From Butyricimonas synergistica DSM 23225 (GTDB lineage Bacteria > Bacteroidota > Bacteroidia > Bacteroidales > Marinifilaceae), in contig NZ_KB903359.1 of NCBI RefSeq assembly GCF_000379665.1, forward strand, positions 1,207,340-1,271,339: a DNA stretch of 64,000 nucleotides, written 5' to 3'. Below, one piece after another: positions 54,505 through 62,942 of this stretch (position 1 is its first letter; every line of letters starts with the position of its first letter). Under the pieces are notes generated by a model. That model did no database searches, had not been told where the DNA came from, and saw only the letters and a list, made by a program, of their open reading frames with translations. The translations under genes were made by a program, and so were the position numbers.

Positions 54505-54640
54505 GTAATCCCAAAGTAAAACTACCTCATGACCGCTACAAAGCACTTACACCGCATTTACAGCACAATTAGCCAGCGGCGCTGTAAGCACGTTAAAACT
54601 TATTTGCAAGCAAGTACAGGTAGTATTACTTTGGGATTAC
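54505..54640. repeat. 136-bp element with 23-bp inverted ends
   Basis: GTAATCCCAAAGTA-AA-ACTACCT (54505-54527) and its complement with one mismatch (54618-54640) bound a 90-bp interior. The element lies about 50 bp upstream of the capsule promoter, between it and the end of the patatin gene. It may be an invertible segment recognised by a site-specific recombinase, as at many Bacteroides capsule loci, or a small non-autonomous transposon. The operon promoter is outside the arms, and I see only weak promoter-like boxes inside. Confidence 0.75.
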
Positions 54641-54677
54641 CCCGAATTGAAGACAGGTTTACCCTAATCAAATTGCC

Positions 54678-56861
54678 CTAGAAATAAAATCCCAGGTTAA
54701 AATAACATTCAAGTTTTTTGCTCCAATCTGAAAGGCTGAACATCAAATCAATTGGTCCAAAAATAGAATCTCGGGAATAACCGACGCCTCCGCCCCAGAT
54801 GCCTTTCCGTCCAAAAAGATCAAAGAAATTGCCATCTTGCAAAGCGTAATTCCCGACAAAAGAAAGATAATGCTTTCTTCCCGCTCGCTGACGGAACTCA
54901 ACCCGCCCGACAAGCAGGGAATTATCGAAGACCTCCACGTGATTGATTCCTAGAAACGGCAATTGCTGTGTCGCATAACGCCCGAAAACCGCTCCGCCCA
55001 TACAGTTCAGATAAGAATATGCCGCATTGTTCCCGATCAGCACGCGACCGTACACCGCGGGCAATAACTTCAAGCGATCGGAAATAGAAACTACCGGGGC
55101 AAAGTTCACCGCCAACGCCGAGAAAGGAGCTCCCCCTTTGTAGGTTCCCAAGTCATCCGTATAAATCGAACAGGAAGCCTGGAAAGCAACACCCCGATTC
55201 GGGTAAAAACGACGATCGTAGGTATCCAGTTGAGCCTGCCCGTAATAACTGAAACAACCTTCCGGACGCACGTCGATGATCTCCTCCGCGTTCGAGAAAA
55301 GCAGGGAATTGTAATCGAAATACTCGTAACGCAGACCTACCTGAAACTTAAAATTACGGAAATAAAGGCTCGACAACCCGAATTCTCCCATGTGGTAACG
55401 ATACGTCACGTTGTTCGCCTTCTTTCCCTGGTAATAATAATTCACATCATTATAGCGAAACATGTACGCCAGGTTGAAACGCCGCAGGAAAGTATTTTCC
55501 AGCGAATACTCCACCTTAGCGTAAGGATTTTTGCTCAATCGCCCCGTCAGGTCAAGCCGTGAACCCCTCAACGCCCGATTGTTCAAAGTCGTGTTCAGAA
55601 GGATTGCCGCCATCTCTTCCGAGTCAAAGCGAAATCCGATATTTACCGCGCTCATTGGTTGTGCCCGCAATTCCAGTTCCAACTCGTAGGGAGGTTCGCC
55701 CAACAGGCGGTAGCTCACGGCTGCAAAAGCCTTTGTCCCGTACAACATGGCTATCTCCCGATGAATATCGTCGAGCGTTACCACGCTATTCTCCCGCATC
55801 CGCATCTTCCGGCGAACCCATCCTTCTTCCTTAGCGGTAAGTCCCTCGATGCGTATCTCCCGGATCGCGAACTCCCCCGGTAAGTCCACAGACGACGGTA
55901 CGGCAACCTTCTCCTGCTGACCGCCGATCAAGGCTTTCACACGCATGATCTCCCCCCAATCCCGCAAAGCTGCCACTTTTCCCCTTGCCAATAAAGAATC
56001 TATCGACCGGGCACTAAAACTAGCCGCCGAATATCCTTTCACGTTCGGGCGTATCACCAGATCGGCAAGTTTCACGTTCTCCTCGTGCTTGTTCATACAG
56101 AGCAAATTGATAATCTGCGGTATCACGCCGGAAACGGATTCCAGCTTATCTTCCGCCATCAAATCCGCCTGCACATCCACCCCGATCACGATCTCCGCAC
56201 CCAGGGCACGTGCCACGTCTGTCGGAAAATTATTCAGCACGCCCCCGTCTACCAGCACCCGATCGCCCACGATCACCGGGGTAAACGCACCCGGTATTGC
56301 CATACTCGCCCGCATTGCCCGTACCAGGTTCCCCTCCTTCATCACGACCTCCTGCCGGTTGAGCACGTCTGCCGCCACGCAGGCAAAGGGGATAGGCAAT
56401 TTCAGAAAATCCAACGAATCGTGATACCCGATGGTAAGATCCGTGAAAAGATTGTACACGTTCTGCCCCCGGATAAATCCCGTGGGACGGCGCCTTCCCC
56501 GCTCGAAAGGGAAAGATAACACGTATTTCGCGTCAAACTCCTTCTCCCCGAAGGGCAGGTCATTACGGTTTACCTTATCACTCAAAAGAAACATCCAGTC
56601 CTGCGCCCGCACGAGGCTATCCAGTTGGTCGGCAGTATAACCGATGGCATACAGTCCCCCGACGATAGAGCCCATACTAGTTCCCACGATCACGTCCACG
56701 GGGATTCCCGCTTTTTCCAACACCTGCAACACCCCGATATGCGCCACTCCTTTCGCTCCTCCGCCACTCAATACCAATCCAACCTTCTTGCGTTGAGCCG
56801 ACGTGTCGATCGCCAACGCGAGAAAGCACAAGAAGATTATGGAGTAACGGTATCCTTTCAT
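54678..56861 (-). CDS. Patatin-like phospholipase with POTRA and outer-membrane barrel (type Vd-like)
   Basis: A 727-residue exported protein. A signal peptide (1 to about 22, ending TSAQ) is followed by a patatin domain with oxyanion loop SGGGAKG, nucleophile motif GTSMGSIVGG and the catalytic Asp in DGGVLNNFP. A POTRA-like segment follows (about 330-400, REIRIEGLTAKEEGWV). A C-terminal beta-barrel of the Omp85/TpsB type ends in FYF. This matches PlpD-type (type Vd) autotransporters, in which the barrel anchors or exports the phospholipase. Its start overlaps the upstream hydrolase gene by 4 bp. Confidence 0.9.
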   Translation of the reverse strand: MKGYRYSIIFLCFLALAIDTSAQRKKVGLVLSGGGAKGVAHIGVLQVLEKAGIPVDVIVGTSMGSIVGGLYAIGYTADQLDSLVRAQDWMFLLSDKVNRNDLPFGEKEFDAKYVLSFPFERGRRRPTGFIRGQNVYNLFTDLTIGYHDSLDFLKLPIPFACVAADVLNRQEVVMKEGNLVRAMRASMAIPGAFTPVIVGDRVLVDGGVLNNFPTDVARALGAEIVIGVDVQADLMAEDKLESVSGVIPQIINLLCMNKHEENVKLADLVIRPNVKGYSAASFSARSIDSLLARGKVAALRDWGEIMRVKALIGGQQEKVAVPSSVDLPGEFAIREIRIEGLTAKEEGWVRRKMRMRENSVVTLDDIHREIAMLYGTKAFAAVSYRLLGEPPYELELELRAQPMSAVNIGFRFDSEEMAAILLNTTLNNRALRGSRLDLTGRLSKNPYAKVEYSLENTFLRRFNLAYMFRYNDVNYYYQGKKANNVTYRYHMGEFGLSSLYFRNFKFQVGLRYEYFDYNSLLFSNAEEIIDVRPEGCFSYYGQAQLDTYDRRFYPNRGVAFQASCSIYTDDLGTYKGGAPFSALAVNFAPVVSISDRLKLLPAVYGRVLIGNNAAYSYLNCMGGAVFGRYATQQLPFLGINHVEVFDNSLLVGRVEFRQRAGRKHYLSFVGNYALQDGNFFDLFGRKGIWGGGVGYSRDSIFGPIDLMFSLSDWSKKLECYFNLGFYF

Positions 56862-58564
56862 TTCTTTATCTTCAGATTTTCAATCCAATCCCCGATTTCT
56901 TTCAACGCAACGGGAGAAAACGTCTGGGATATACTTCCATACAAGGCAGGATTTCCGGATTCACATTCCTGAAACAAGTGATTCAATCCCGGCAACACTT
57001 TGATTGTCACGTTCCGGTTCTTCGCGGCTACCAATCCCCGCCTGATTCCATTCAAATTTATTTCTGGCAAAACCTGTAAATCCTTATCACCATTCAATGC
57101 CAACACGGGACATTTTACCTTCTTCAATGCCAGTACCGGATCGTAACGCATAAAAAAATACATCCACGGGTTTAGTAATTGGTCAACCCTTGCACGGATA
57201 ATATCTTCTGACTTTATTCCCCCTATGGCTCCCGGGGGTGCCACTTCCAGTAAATTCCGAAAATAAGTCGACACGGAATCTCTCACCTCATCCACGGACG
57301 AGGAAGCAAGTATTATATCGTATATACCTCGATGCCAACGTTCTATCTCTTGAACCACGGTATCCGCAATCCCCGTTTCCCGATTAATCGCCGTTTGCTG
57401 TGTCAACAAAACTTGATCCCCTCGGATACCCGTTCCCGCCAACAAGACAATGAATTTCACGTCTTTCGATTCACTCGCTACCAAAGGGGCTATCATTCCC
57501 CCTTCACTATGTCCAATCAATCCGATTTCGCGGAATTTCCGTTTTTCCTTCAAGTAACGCACGGCAGATGCCGCATCTCGGGCGAAATCCAAGGAAGTGG
57601 CTTTATCAAATACACCTGTCGATTTTCCCACACCCCGATCATCAAAACGCAAAACACCTATTCCCCGACGTGCCAAATAATCAGCAATAATCCAAAACGG
57701 CTTATGCCCCATCATCTCCTCATCCCTGTTCTGCGGACCGCTTCCCGTGATCATCACTGCCACCGGGAAATTATCTTTCCCTTCCGGTAAAGTCAAGGTA
57801 CCTGCTAACATCACTGAATCGGCTTCATTTTCAAACACGACTTCCTCAATTCTATACGGGAAAGGAGCTTTCGGTTCCTGCGGACGATCTAATTTCACGA
57901 TTTCATTCTGACGTTCCAGATTCAGCGTGTATTCCACACCGAACTGAGCCAATTTTCCCGTAATCCTTCCTTCACGATCTGCTTCACCCCGGTAAATAAA
58001 AGAAATTGCAGGAATTTCCATCACGATCTCATGACCATTCACACGAGTCACTCGTACCGGAGTCCCTTTTGCCCCCTGATCCGGGCTATCCATTGCCGCC
58101 GCGTACTCGTTCCCTATCCTGGAAACATGGAATACCACCCGCAATTTTACTCCCTGTATTTCCACCGTCCCCATCCATTGCCCATCGAAATCATATTCAC
58201 CCGGAACAGGAATATACACGACCCGTTTCAATGCCATCGGGAACTCTTGTCCGCTTTGCCGGAAGATTCCCTCGACGCCACCTTGTTCATTCAGTCGACC
58301 TAAATATTCTGCTCTGATCTGAGGCATATGGAATATCAATTCCCCATTTTCATAACAAGTCGTTTCAATTGGAATATTCTTTGCCCCTTGATTCGGACTG
58401 TCAAACGTCGCCCAGTACTTTCCCCCGGAATGTATCACGTTAAAAACCAATTTCAAATCCGTTGCCGGGAGTTTTAAAGTCCCCGTCCACTGTCCCGCAA
58501 TTTCTTGCGCCGAGACATTCGTGGCAATCCAAGAGAAAAGAAGCAAAACAAATATTCTCTTCAT
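56858..58564 (-). CDS. Exported alpha/beta hydrolase with duplicated N-terminal domain
   Basis: A 568-residue protein with signal peptide (1 to about 19). Two homologous beta-rich repeats of about 100 residues follow: the first contains GQWTGTLKLPATDLKLVFNV and DSPNQGAKNIPI, the second GQWMGTVEIQGVKLRVVFHV and DSPDQGAKGTPV. The hydrolase domain (about 245-568) has VMITGSGPQNRDEE, RFDDRGVGKSTG, nucleophile motif GHSEGG, and a late His in GLNHLFQ. This is an S9/dienelactone-type serine hydrolase. Coupled to the patatin gene, it may act in the envelope on esters or peptides; the substrate is unknown. Confidence 0.88.
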   Translation of the reverse strand: MKRIFVLLLFSWIATNVSAQEIAGQWTGTLKLPATDLKLVFNVIHSGGKYWATFDSPNQGAKNIPIETTCYENGELIFHMPQIRAEYLGRLNEQGGVEGIFRQSGQEFPMALKRVVYIPVPGEYDFDGQWMGTVEIQGVKLRVVFHVSRIGNEYAAAMDSPDQGAKGTPVRVTRVNGHEIVMEIPAISFIYRGEADREGRITGKLAQFGVEYTLNLERQNEIVKLDRPQEPKAPFPYRIEEVVFENEADSVMLAGTLTLPEGKDNFPVAVMITGSGPQNRDEEMMGHKPFWIIADYLARRGIGVLRFDDRGVGKSTGVFDKATSLDFARDAASAVRYLKEKRKFREIGLIGHSEGGMIAPLVASESKDVKFIVLLAGTGIRGDQVLLTQQTAINRETGIADTVVQEIERWHRGIYDIILASSSVDEVRDSVSTYFRNLLEVAPPGAIGGIKSEDIIRARVDQLLNPWMYFFMRYDPVLALKKVKCPVLALNGDKDLQVLPEINLNGIRRGLVAAKNRNVTIKVLPGLNHLFQECESGNPALYGSISQTFSPVALKEIGDWIENLKIKK

Positions 58565-58587
58565 TTGTATTTAAATTAGTTACTTCA

Positions 58588-58595
58588 CAAATATA
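58588..58595 (-). promoter_or_regulatory. -7 box of the hydrolase-patatin operon
   Basis: The minus strand reads TATATTTG, a perfect TAnnTTTG element, about 25 nt upstream of the hydrolase ATG. No clear -33 TTG is found. Confidence 0.45.
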
Positions 58596-58653
58596 ACAAT
58601 TGTTCACTTCTTCTCCGCTTACCGGCGATAATAAATAGCTAGAAATTTACACG

Positions 58654-59313
58654 TTAAAAAATATGAAATTTCAGCCCAAACGACAGGCTTAAAATATCCC
58701 CCATTTTCACGTATTTATTCGTGAACTTGGAGAGTAAATACAAATCGCACGTGCTCAACTCGTAATACGCCGTGATCCGGCGAAACGGGAAATGTTTTCC
58801 TGCATCGAAAGCGATACGTTGTCCCAGAAAAACGTGGAAACGGATGCGGGTGGAAAATTTATAATAACTACTCGGGTATTTTTCCGGTTCCTTTACCCAA
58901 AAATCATCTGCCAACACGGTATTCATGAACAATCCGGTTTCAAGCGGTTCCAGTACCCAATTCTTCCCGAGCGAAACCTCCCACGGCACGTAATTCTGTT
59001 TCACCGTAAACGTCACTTTCGTTTTATTGGACGAGAACTCCGGGACAAACCCGAACATGATCTCCGATTCCCATTGCCGTTGTTTACCGTAATCCCAACC
59101 GATTCCCGCCGAAAGCAGACCTATCGACCCGGCAAATTGCAGATTTTGATATTTCGGTATCAATTTATTCCAATTTGACTGGTAACGTTCCAATTTTCTT
59201 TTATGCCGTTCAGCACGACGCTCCTGCTGATCCTCTCTCTCGTCACCCATAACTCCCGTGCCTACAAAAAGCAACAGAGCCACAAATCCCGTTTTAATAA
59301 TAGACCACTTCAT
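58654..59313 (-). CDS. Predicted outer-membrane beta-barrel protein, unknown function
   Basis: A 219-residue protein with a signal peptide (1 to about 23), a short charged helix (DEREDQQERRAERHKRKLERYQ begins it), then about ten amphipathic strands. Aromatic residues are frequent and the chain ends in FHIF, consistent with a small outer-membrane barrel ending in Phe. No family is recognised. It overlaps the end of the phosphoesterase gene upstream by 20 bp, so the two are co-translated and may work together. Confidence 0.65.
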   Translation of the reverse strand: MKWSIIKTGFVALLLFVGTGVMGDEREDQQERRAERHKRKLERYQSNWNKLIPKYQNLQFAGSIGLLSAGIGWDYGKQRQWESEIMFGFVPEFSSNKTKVTFTVKQNYVPWEVSLGKNWVLEPLETGLFMNTVLADDFWVKEPEKYPSSYYKFSTRIRFHVFLGQRIAFDAGKHFPFRRITAYYELSTCDLYLLSKFTNKYVKMGDILSLSFGLKFHIF

Positions 59314-60091
59314 ACTCGTAACCCTCCGGTGTTAAGGTGAATAACAGATAGTTTTTATCTTTCATACAACTACAACCTATATAAGGAATTCCATCGTCGA
59401 AATGCTCCTCGTGGCGCAAACAGTGGCTATGCGCGTGCAAGCAGAACTCCATGCCGGGAAATGAACATAACATCGTGTGAAATACCCTTCCCACGTTATT
59501 ATTAAACTCGACATCACCGGGTGGCACGTGCATCACCGGAATCGTTCGGGTAAGCCCGACGGTGTCCTGCAATTCCGAATAAACGAATGAAAAATCGGGC
59601 ACCGGGTGGGAGTAATCAAACTCCAGAGCGTTTGTGTTCACGCAAAGGAAAAGATTCTTACCTGCACGGAACGAGAAATTCTCATCCCCGAACACGTCCA
59701 AGAATACATCCATCCCATTTCCTAATATATCGTGGTTACCCAACAACGTCACGTAAGGTATACGCAATTTACCCATAATATCCCGTACCCACAGGAATTC
59801 TTTGGTTAGTCCGAAATCCGAAACATCTCCCCCGTGAATCACGAAATCCACATCATTTCTCTTGTTCATATGCTTCACGAAAACTTCCGTTTCATCGTAC
59901 CATCGTTGGCTATCTCCCATGAGTACAAACCGGATGGTATCCTTATCCTCACATTTTTCTTCGATCAACGGGATATTTTTCTCGTTAATGTGTAATTCTC
60001 CCGACAAACGCACGTCATAAGGGTGATACTCTATCAAATCACAACTAGCAAGAAATGCAATCATCCAAAATAATGCAACCTTTTTTCTCAT
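59294..60091 (-). CDS. Calcineurin-like metallophosphoesterase lipoprotein
   Basis: A 265-residue metallophosphoesterase. With the start at ATG 60091 it begins MRKKVALFWMIAFLASCD, a lipoprotein signal with lipobox LASC, so it should be membrane-anchored; an upstream in-frame start would spoil this. Metal-binding motifs seen are VLMGDSQ, IHGGDVSDFG, LLGNHD and, later, HAHSHCLRH. The substrate is unknown. It overlaps the outer-membrane protein gene downstream by 20 bp. Confidence 0.85.
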   Translation of the reverse strand: MRKKVALFWMIAFLASCDLIEYHPYDVRLSGELHINEKNIPLIEEKCEDKDTIRFVLMGDSQRWYDETEVFVKHMNKRNDVDFVIHGGDVSDFGLTKEFLWVRDIMGKLRIPYVTLLGNHDILGNGMDVFLDVFGDENFSFRAGKNLFLCVNTNALEFDYSHPVPDFSFVYSELQDTVGLTRTIPVMHVPPGDVEFNNNVGRVFHTMLCSFPGMEFCLHAHSHCLRHEEHFDDGIPYIGCSCMKDKNYLLFTLTPEGYEYEVVYY

Positions 60092-60207
60092 ATCTAACAC
60101 GTTTTTCCCCGAATAATGCAAAAAGCAGACCAAATAAAACAAAACGGGAATAAAAAGAATTTTCAAAAAAACACTCCTTCAAAAGATACAAATGTCAAAA
60201 AAAATTC

Positions 60208-60215
60208 TATCTTTG
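60208..60215 (+). promoter_or_regulatory. -7 box of the candidate small RNA
   Basis: TATCTTTG on the plus strand is a perfect TAnnTTTG element. It points into a gene-free stretch and places the start near 60220, exactly where a base-paired RNA begins. A -33 TTG is not clear. Confidence 0.5.
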
Positions 60216-60219
60216 CTTA

Positions 60220-60352
60220 GAAGCTCGTGCAGGCAGTTCTTTTCCATGTGATGTGTATTGCTTTTTCATAACTAGGGTGAATAAAATTCATGATATTTTA
60301 AGATAGCGCACGCGAGTCGTCCGCTGAAAGGAAGAACGCTATACGCGAGTAA
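60220..60352 (+). ncRNA. Candidate structured small RNA, possibly 6S
   Basis: The ends pair over distance. GCTCGTG (60223-60229) pairs with CGCGAGT (60344-60350). After an internal loop, GTTCTT (60236-60241) pairs with AAGAAC (60332-60337), then CC with GG across a small bulge. A long, partly open middle contains a hairpin TAAAAT / ATTTTA. A long closing stem with a large central bubble is the form of 6S RNA, which binds RNA polymerase. Length (about 130 nt), the TATCTTTG box upstream and the hairpin at 60354-60375 downstream fit an RNA gene. I cannot confirm the family; another small RNA is equally possible. Confidence 0.45.
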
Positions 60353-60353
60353 A

Positions 60354-60375
60354 GGGGAATGTGTGAACATCCCCC
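60354..60375. terminator. Hairpin between the small RNA and ybaK
   Basis: GGGGAATGT and ACATCCCCC form a strong stem with a 4-nt loop. On the plus strand it would end the candidate small RNA; on the minus strand it directly follows the ybaK stop codon. T-tracts are short on both sides. Confidence 0.6.
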
Positions 60376-60867
60376 TTATAAATTCTCGTTACTCAACGGA
60401 CAAACTGTTGCCCCGACATATTTTATCAGATCTCCCGGATTCAAGCGAATCTGCAAGCCCCTCACTCCCGCACTGATAAATATATATTCAAATTGCAGGC
60501 ACGAATCGTGAATAAACGTCGGAAAGACTTTTTTCATCCCGACAGGCGAACAACCGCCCCGGATATATCCCGTGACAGGAAGCAATTCTTTCATCGGGAT
60601 CAGATCAGCTTTCTTGTTTCCCGACGCCTTTGCCGCCAACTTCAAATCGACTTCATGATTCCCAGGAATCACGCACACGAAATAACCATTCCGGTCACCG
60701 TGTAAGACAAGAGTCTTAAATACTTGCTCGATATTCTCCCCTAACTGCGCAGCCACGTGTGCCGCAGCCAAGTCGTGTTCATCCACCTCGTAAGGAATCA
60801 GTTCATAGGTAATTTTAGCCTTATCCAACAATCTTACCGCATTGGTTTTGTTTATTTTCTCTTTCAT
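60376..60867 (-). CDS. ybaK: Cys-tRNA(Pro) deacylase YbaK/EbsC
   Basis: A 163-residue editing-domain protein that hydrolyses mischarged Cys-tRNA(Pro). KTNAVRLLDKAKITYELIPYEVDEHDL is the typical N-terminus. VFKTLVLHGDRNGYFVCVIPGNHEVDLKLAAKA holds the conserved Lys and GNHEVDL motif, and GYIRGGCSPVGMKKVFP the substrate-pocket loop. I use the ATG at 60867, preceded by AGGG; upstream in-frame codons extend the frame by 40 poor-quality residues. A stand-alone gene. Confidence 0.94.
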   Translation of the reverse strand: MKEKINKTNAVRLLDKAKITYELIPYEVDEHDLAAAHVAAQLGENIEQVFKTLVLHGDRNGYFVCVIPGNHEVDLKLAAKASGNKKADLIPMKELLPVTGYIRGGCSPVGMKKVFPTFIHDSCLQFEYIFISAGVRGLQIRLNPGDLIKYVGATVCPLSNENL

Positions 60868-60887
60868 AATCCCTCGTTTTACCCGAA

Positions 60888-60895
60888 CAAAAATA
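60888..60895 (-). promoter_or_regulatory. -7 box of ybaK
   Basis: The minus strand reads TATTTTTG, matching TAnnTTTG, about 20 nt upstream of the chosen ybaK ATG. This supports that start over the longer frame. A -33 TTG is not evident. Confidence 0.45.
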
Positions 60896-60991
60896 CACAA
60901 TAAGTTTGTAAATCCACTTTCGGAGAACGATAAACACCACACCATCCTTATCGCGGAAGATACTGAAAGTAATTTTCTTCTTCTCATGAAA

Positions 60992-61044
60992 AAAGCTAAA
61001 AACTAAAAGTTAAGTATATATTATAACTTCTAGTTTTTAGCTTT
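60992..61044 (-). terminator. Long AT-rich hairpin after the TldE-like gene
   Basis: Two 21-base arms with one mismatch (AAAGCTAAAAACTA-A-AAGTTA and its complement) enclose a loop of about 10 nt, some 60 bp past the stop of the TldE-like gene. It probably terminates that operon, although the stem is AT-rich. Confidence 0.55.
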
Positions 61045-61101
61045 CAGAATTCAAGCTTACTTACAAGTAAACCTGCAACTTGCAACCCGCCAAAGGCGTT
61101 C

Positions 61102-62751
61102 TTACCTCTGCAACGGGAACTTCAGTACCGGTTCTTTCTCTTTCTTCGGTTCTGACTTGTTGATTTCCACGTCCTCGATTAAGATGGAAGCCGGATAAAT
61201 CAACGAAGACAACACCTGACGGTTCAGAATATAATTAGAAACATTCTCTTTGCTGGAAATATCCAATACACGCTTGATTTTCGCCAGATTAATCGCAGAC
61301 ACATCCCCGAAACGTACTTGTGTTTCGCTACCGTCCTTCACGTCCACTTTGTATATCTTGGAAGCCGTTCCGGCAATACTACGCACGATATAGGCGTAAT
61401 CCAACCCCTCGTCTTTGGCAGCCTTAATCAAGGCTTTCTTCATTTTATCCTGTTTCGTACCCTTATCCACTTCAATATGAATCGTTCCCGGAGCCGTAGC
61501 GTAAACGATGTCACTTCCGGTCATCACGAAGCGGGAACTTCCGGTGGAGTGAGGAGTTTTCAATGAAGGCACCCGTCCATTTAGCATTTGACGCAGAATA
61601 CCCTTGTCTACCAGGGTCATTTCTTTCGCGGGAACTACACCCTCGGCATCGATCTCGTAAGCCCCCAACAAAGGTACTCCGTTATATTTATCCAAAGTAC
61701 TGTAATTCTTTACCGTCAAACGATTGTCCATAATCTTTCTCCCGATACGTCCGTCCAAGGTTCTGGCTCCCGCACCTCTGCCGTTATCAGCCTTCCGGTA
61801 AGCAAACAAACCGCCTTGATTCAACAAGTTGTTCACGAAAATACTGGAACTGGCACCATCTTCAAAAAGCACCGGACCGGAATAGAACTCTTCCACCTCG
61901 GGAGCATCCTTCAACTTCATCAGATTCTCGGCAAAAGCCGTGACCCCCTTCTTCAAATCTTCCAGGGAAGGCATATCCTGCGGGCGAGCCACCAACACGG
62001 AATAAACATCCCCGATCTTCACGCCCTCGGCTGTATTCACGTATCCCTGGGCGTAAAAATTAACGTAAGAAACCGGTTGTTTCATGGTCACGCCCTCGCT
62101 GGTCTGCTTGTACACTTCCATATCCAACCCACTGATTCCCACCGATGAATTGTAAATATCCTTGTAATTTTTGAAGATCGCAGAAACCTCACGAATCACG
62201 CGCTCCCACTCTTCCATATTAATAGTATAAGGTTTCCCCTCCACAATCTTCGTGATCGGTTCAGCCTTCACCAGATCCGGCAAAGCAGCCTCTTCCGGGG
62301 TCTGCGGATTAGCCTTCAACGCGGCTTCCTTAGCAGCAGACTCCTGCAATGCCCACTTATAGGCTGCATCTGTCACCAACCAGAAATTCTGGCGAATCAT
62401 ATCGTAATCCGCCTCGGCAGGCATTCCCACTTTCAAAAATTGACCAACATAACGGGAATCGCTCGTGTGATCGTAATCTCCCAACAATAACTGAGAAGAA
62501 GCGATACCCCGCCAGGGTAATTCCAGCGAACTCGTGATAGCACCCAAAACTCCGGATACCTCGAATTGACGATACCTTCCCAAAGAAAAGGATAAATAAA
62601 ACGGTTTATCCATCCCCGGCAACGCCAAGTTCTCCTTGTTCCTCTGTAACTCATCCTGCATAGCCTTAAAAATTACTTGATCCTGTTCGCTTTGCGCAAC
62701 AACCGGACCGAGTAGCAGGAAAAACAATAGTAACGATAATATATATTTCAT
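61102..62751 (-). CDS. Exported TldE/PmbA-like protein
   Basis: A 549-residue protein of the TldD/PmbA family with a clear signal peptide (1 to about 19, GPVVAQ). Family features include QGYVNTAEGVKIGDVYSVLVAR, GPVLFEDGASSSIFVNNLL and MTLVDKGILRQMLNGRVPSLKT. It lacks the HExxxH metal site, as TldE/PmbA subunits do, and lies downstream of a TldD-like gene that has it. E. coli TldD/TldE is a cytoplasmic metalloprotease that unfolds and trims peptides such as microcin precursors. The signal peptide implies an envelope version with other substrates. Confidence 0.88.
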   Translation of the reverse strand: MKYILSLLLFFLLLGPVVAQSEQDQVIFKAMQDELQRNKENLALPGMDKPFYLSFSLGRYRQFEVSGVLGAITSSLELPWRGIASSQLLLGDYDHTSDSRYVGQFLKVGMPAEADYDMIRQNFWLVTDAAYKWALQESAAKEAALKANPQTPEEAALPDLVKAEPITKIVEGKPYTINMEEWERVIREVSAIFKNYKDIYNSSVGISGLDMEVYKQTSEGVTMKQPVSYVNFYAQGYVNTAEGVKIGDVYSVLVARPQDMPSLEDLKKGVTAFAENLMKLKDAPEVEEFYSGPVLFEDGASSSIFVNNLLNQGGLFAYRKADNGRGAGARTLDGRIGRKIMDNRLTVKNYSTLDKYNGVPLLGAYEIDAEGVVPAKEMTLVDKGILRQMLNGRVPSLKTPHSTGSSRFVMTGSDIVYATAPGTIHIEVDKGTKQDKMKKALIKAAKDEGLDYAYIVRSIAGTASKIYKVDVKDGSETQVRFGDVSAINLAKIKRVLDISSKENVSNYILNRQVLSSLIYPASILIEDVEINKSEPKKEKEPVLKFPLQR

Positions 62752-62788
62752 CTTATTGATATTAGATTTAATGATTCTATCTTAAAAA

Positions 62789-62922
62789 AACTCCCTCCCC
62801 CTTCGGGTACTCCCTCTATAAACAGAGGGAGAGTCAAGTTACCCTCTCGTCTTCGAGAAACATTTCCAACTCCTCCTCTGTTTATAGAAGAGGTGGCAGC
62901 GCAGCTGACGGAGGAGTTTCAT
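62789..62922. repeat. Palindromic intergenic repeat (BIME-like)
   Basis: A 134-bp element made of two hairpins in opposite orientation. CTCCCTCTATAAACAGAGGGAG (at about 62810-62831) is the first. The second at about 62870-62893 has the same core reversed (CCTCTGTTTATAGAAGAGG). Outer ends are AACTCCCTCC and GGAGGAGTT. It fills the 190-bp space between the tldD- and tldE-like genes. The form is that of a dispersed REP/BIME-type repeat. Related pairs appear, to my memory, throughout genomes of this group. Confidence 0.7.
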
Positions 62923-62942
62923 TCACTCTAAACTTTTATCTT

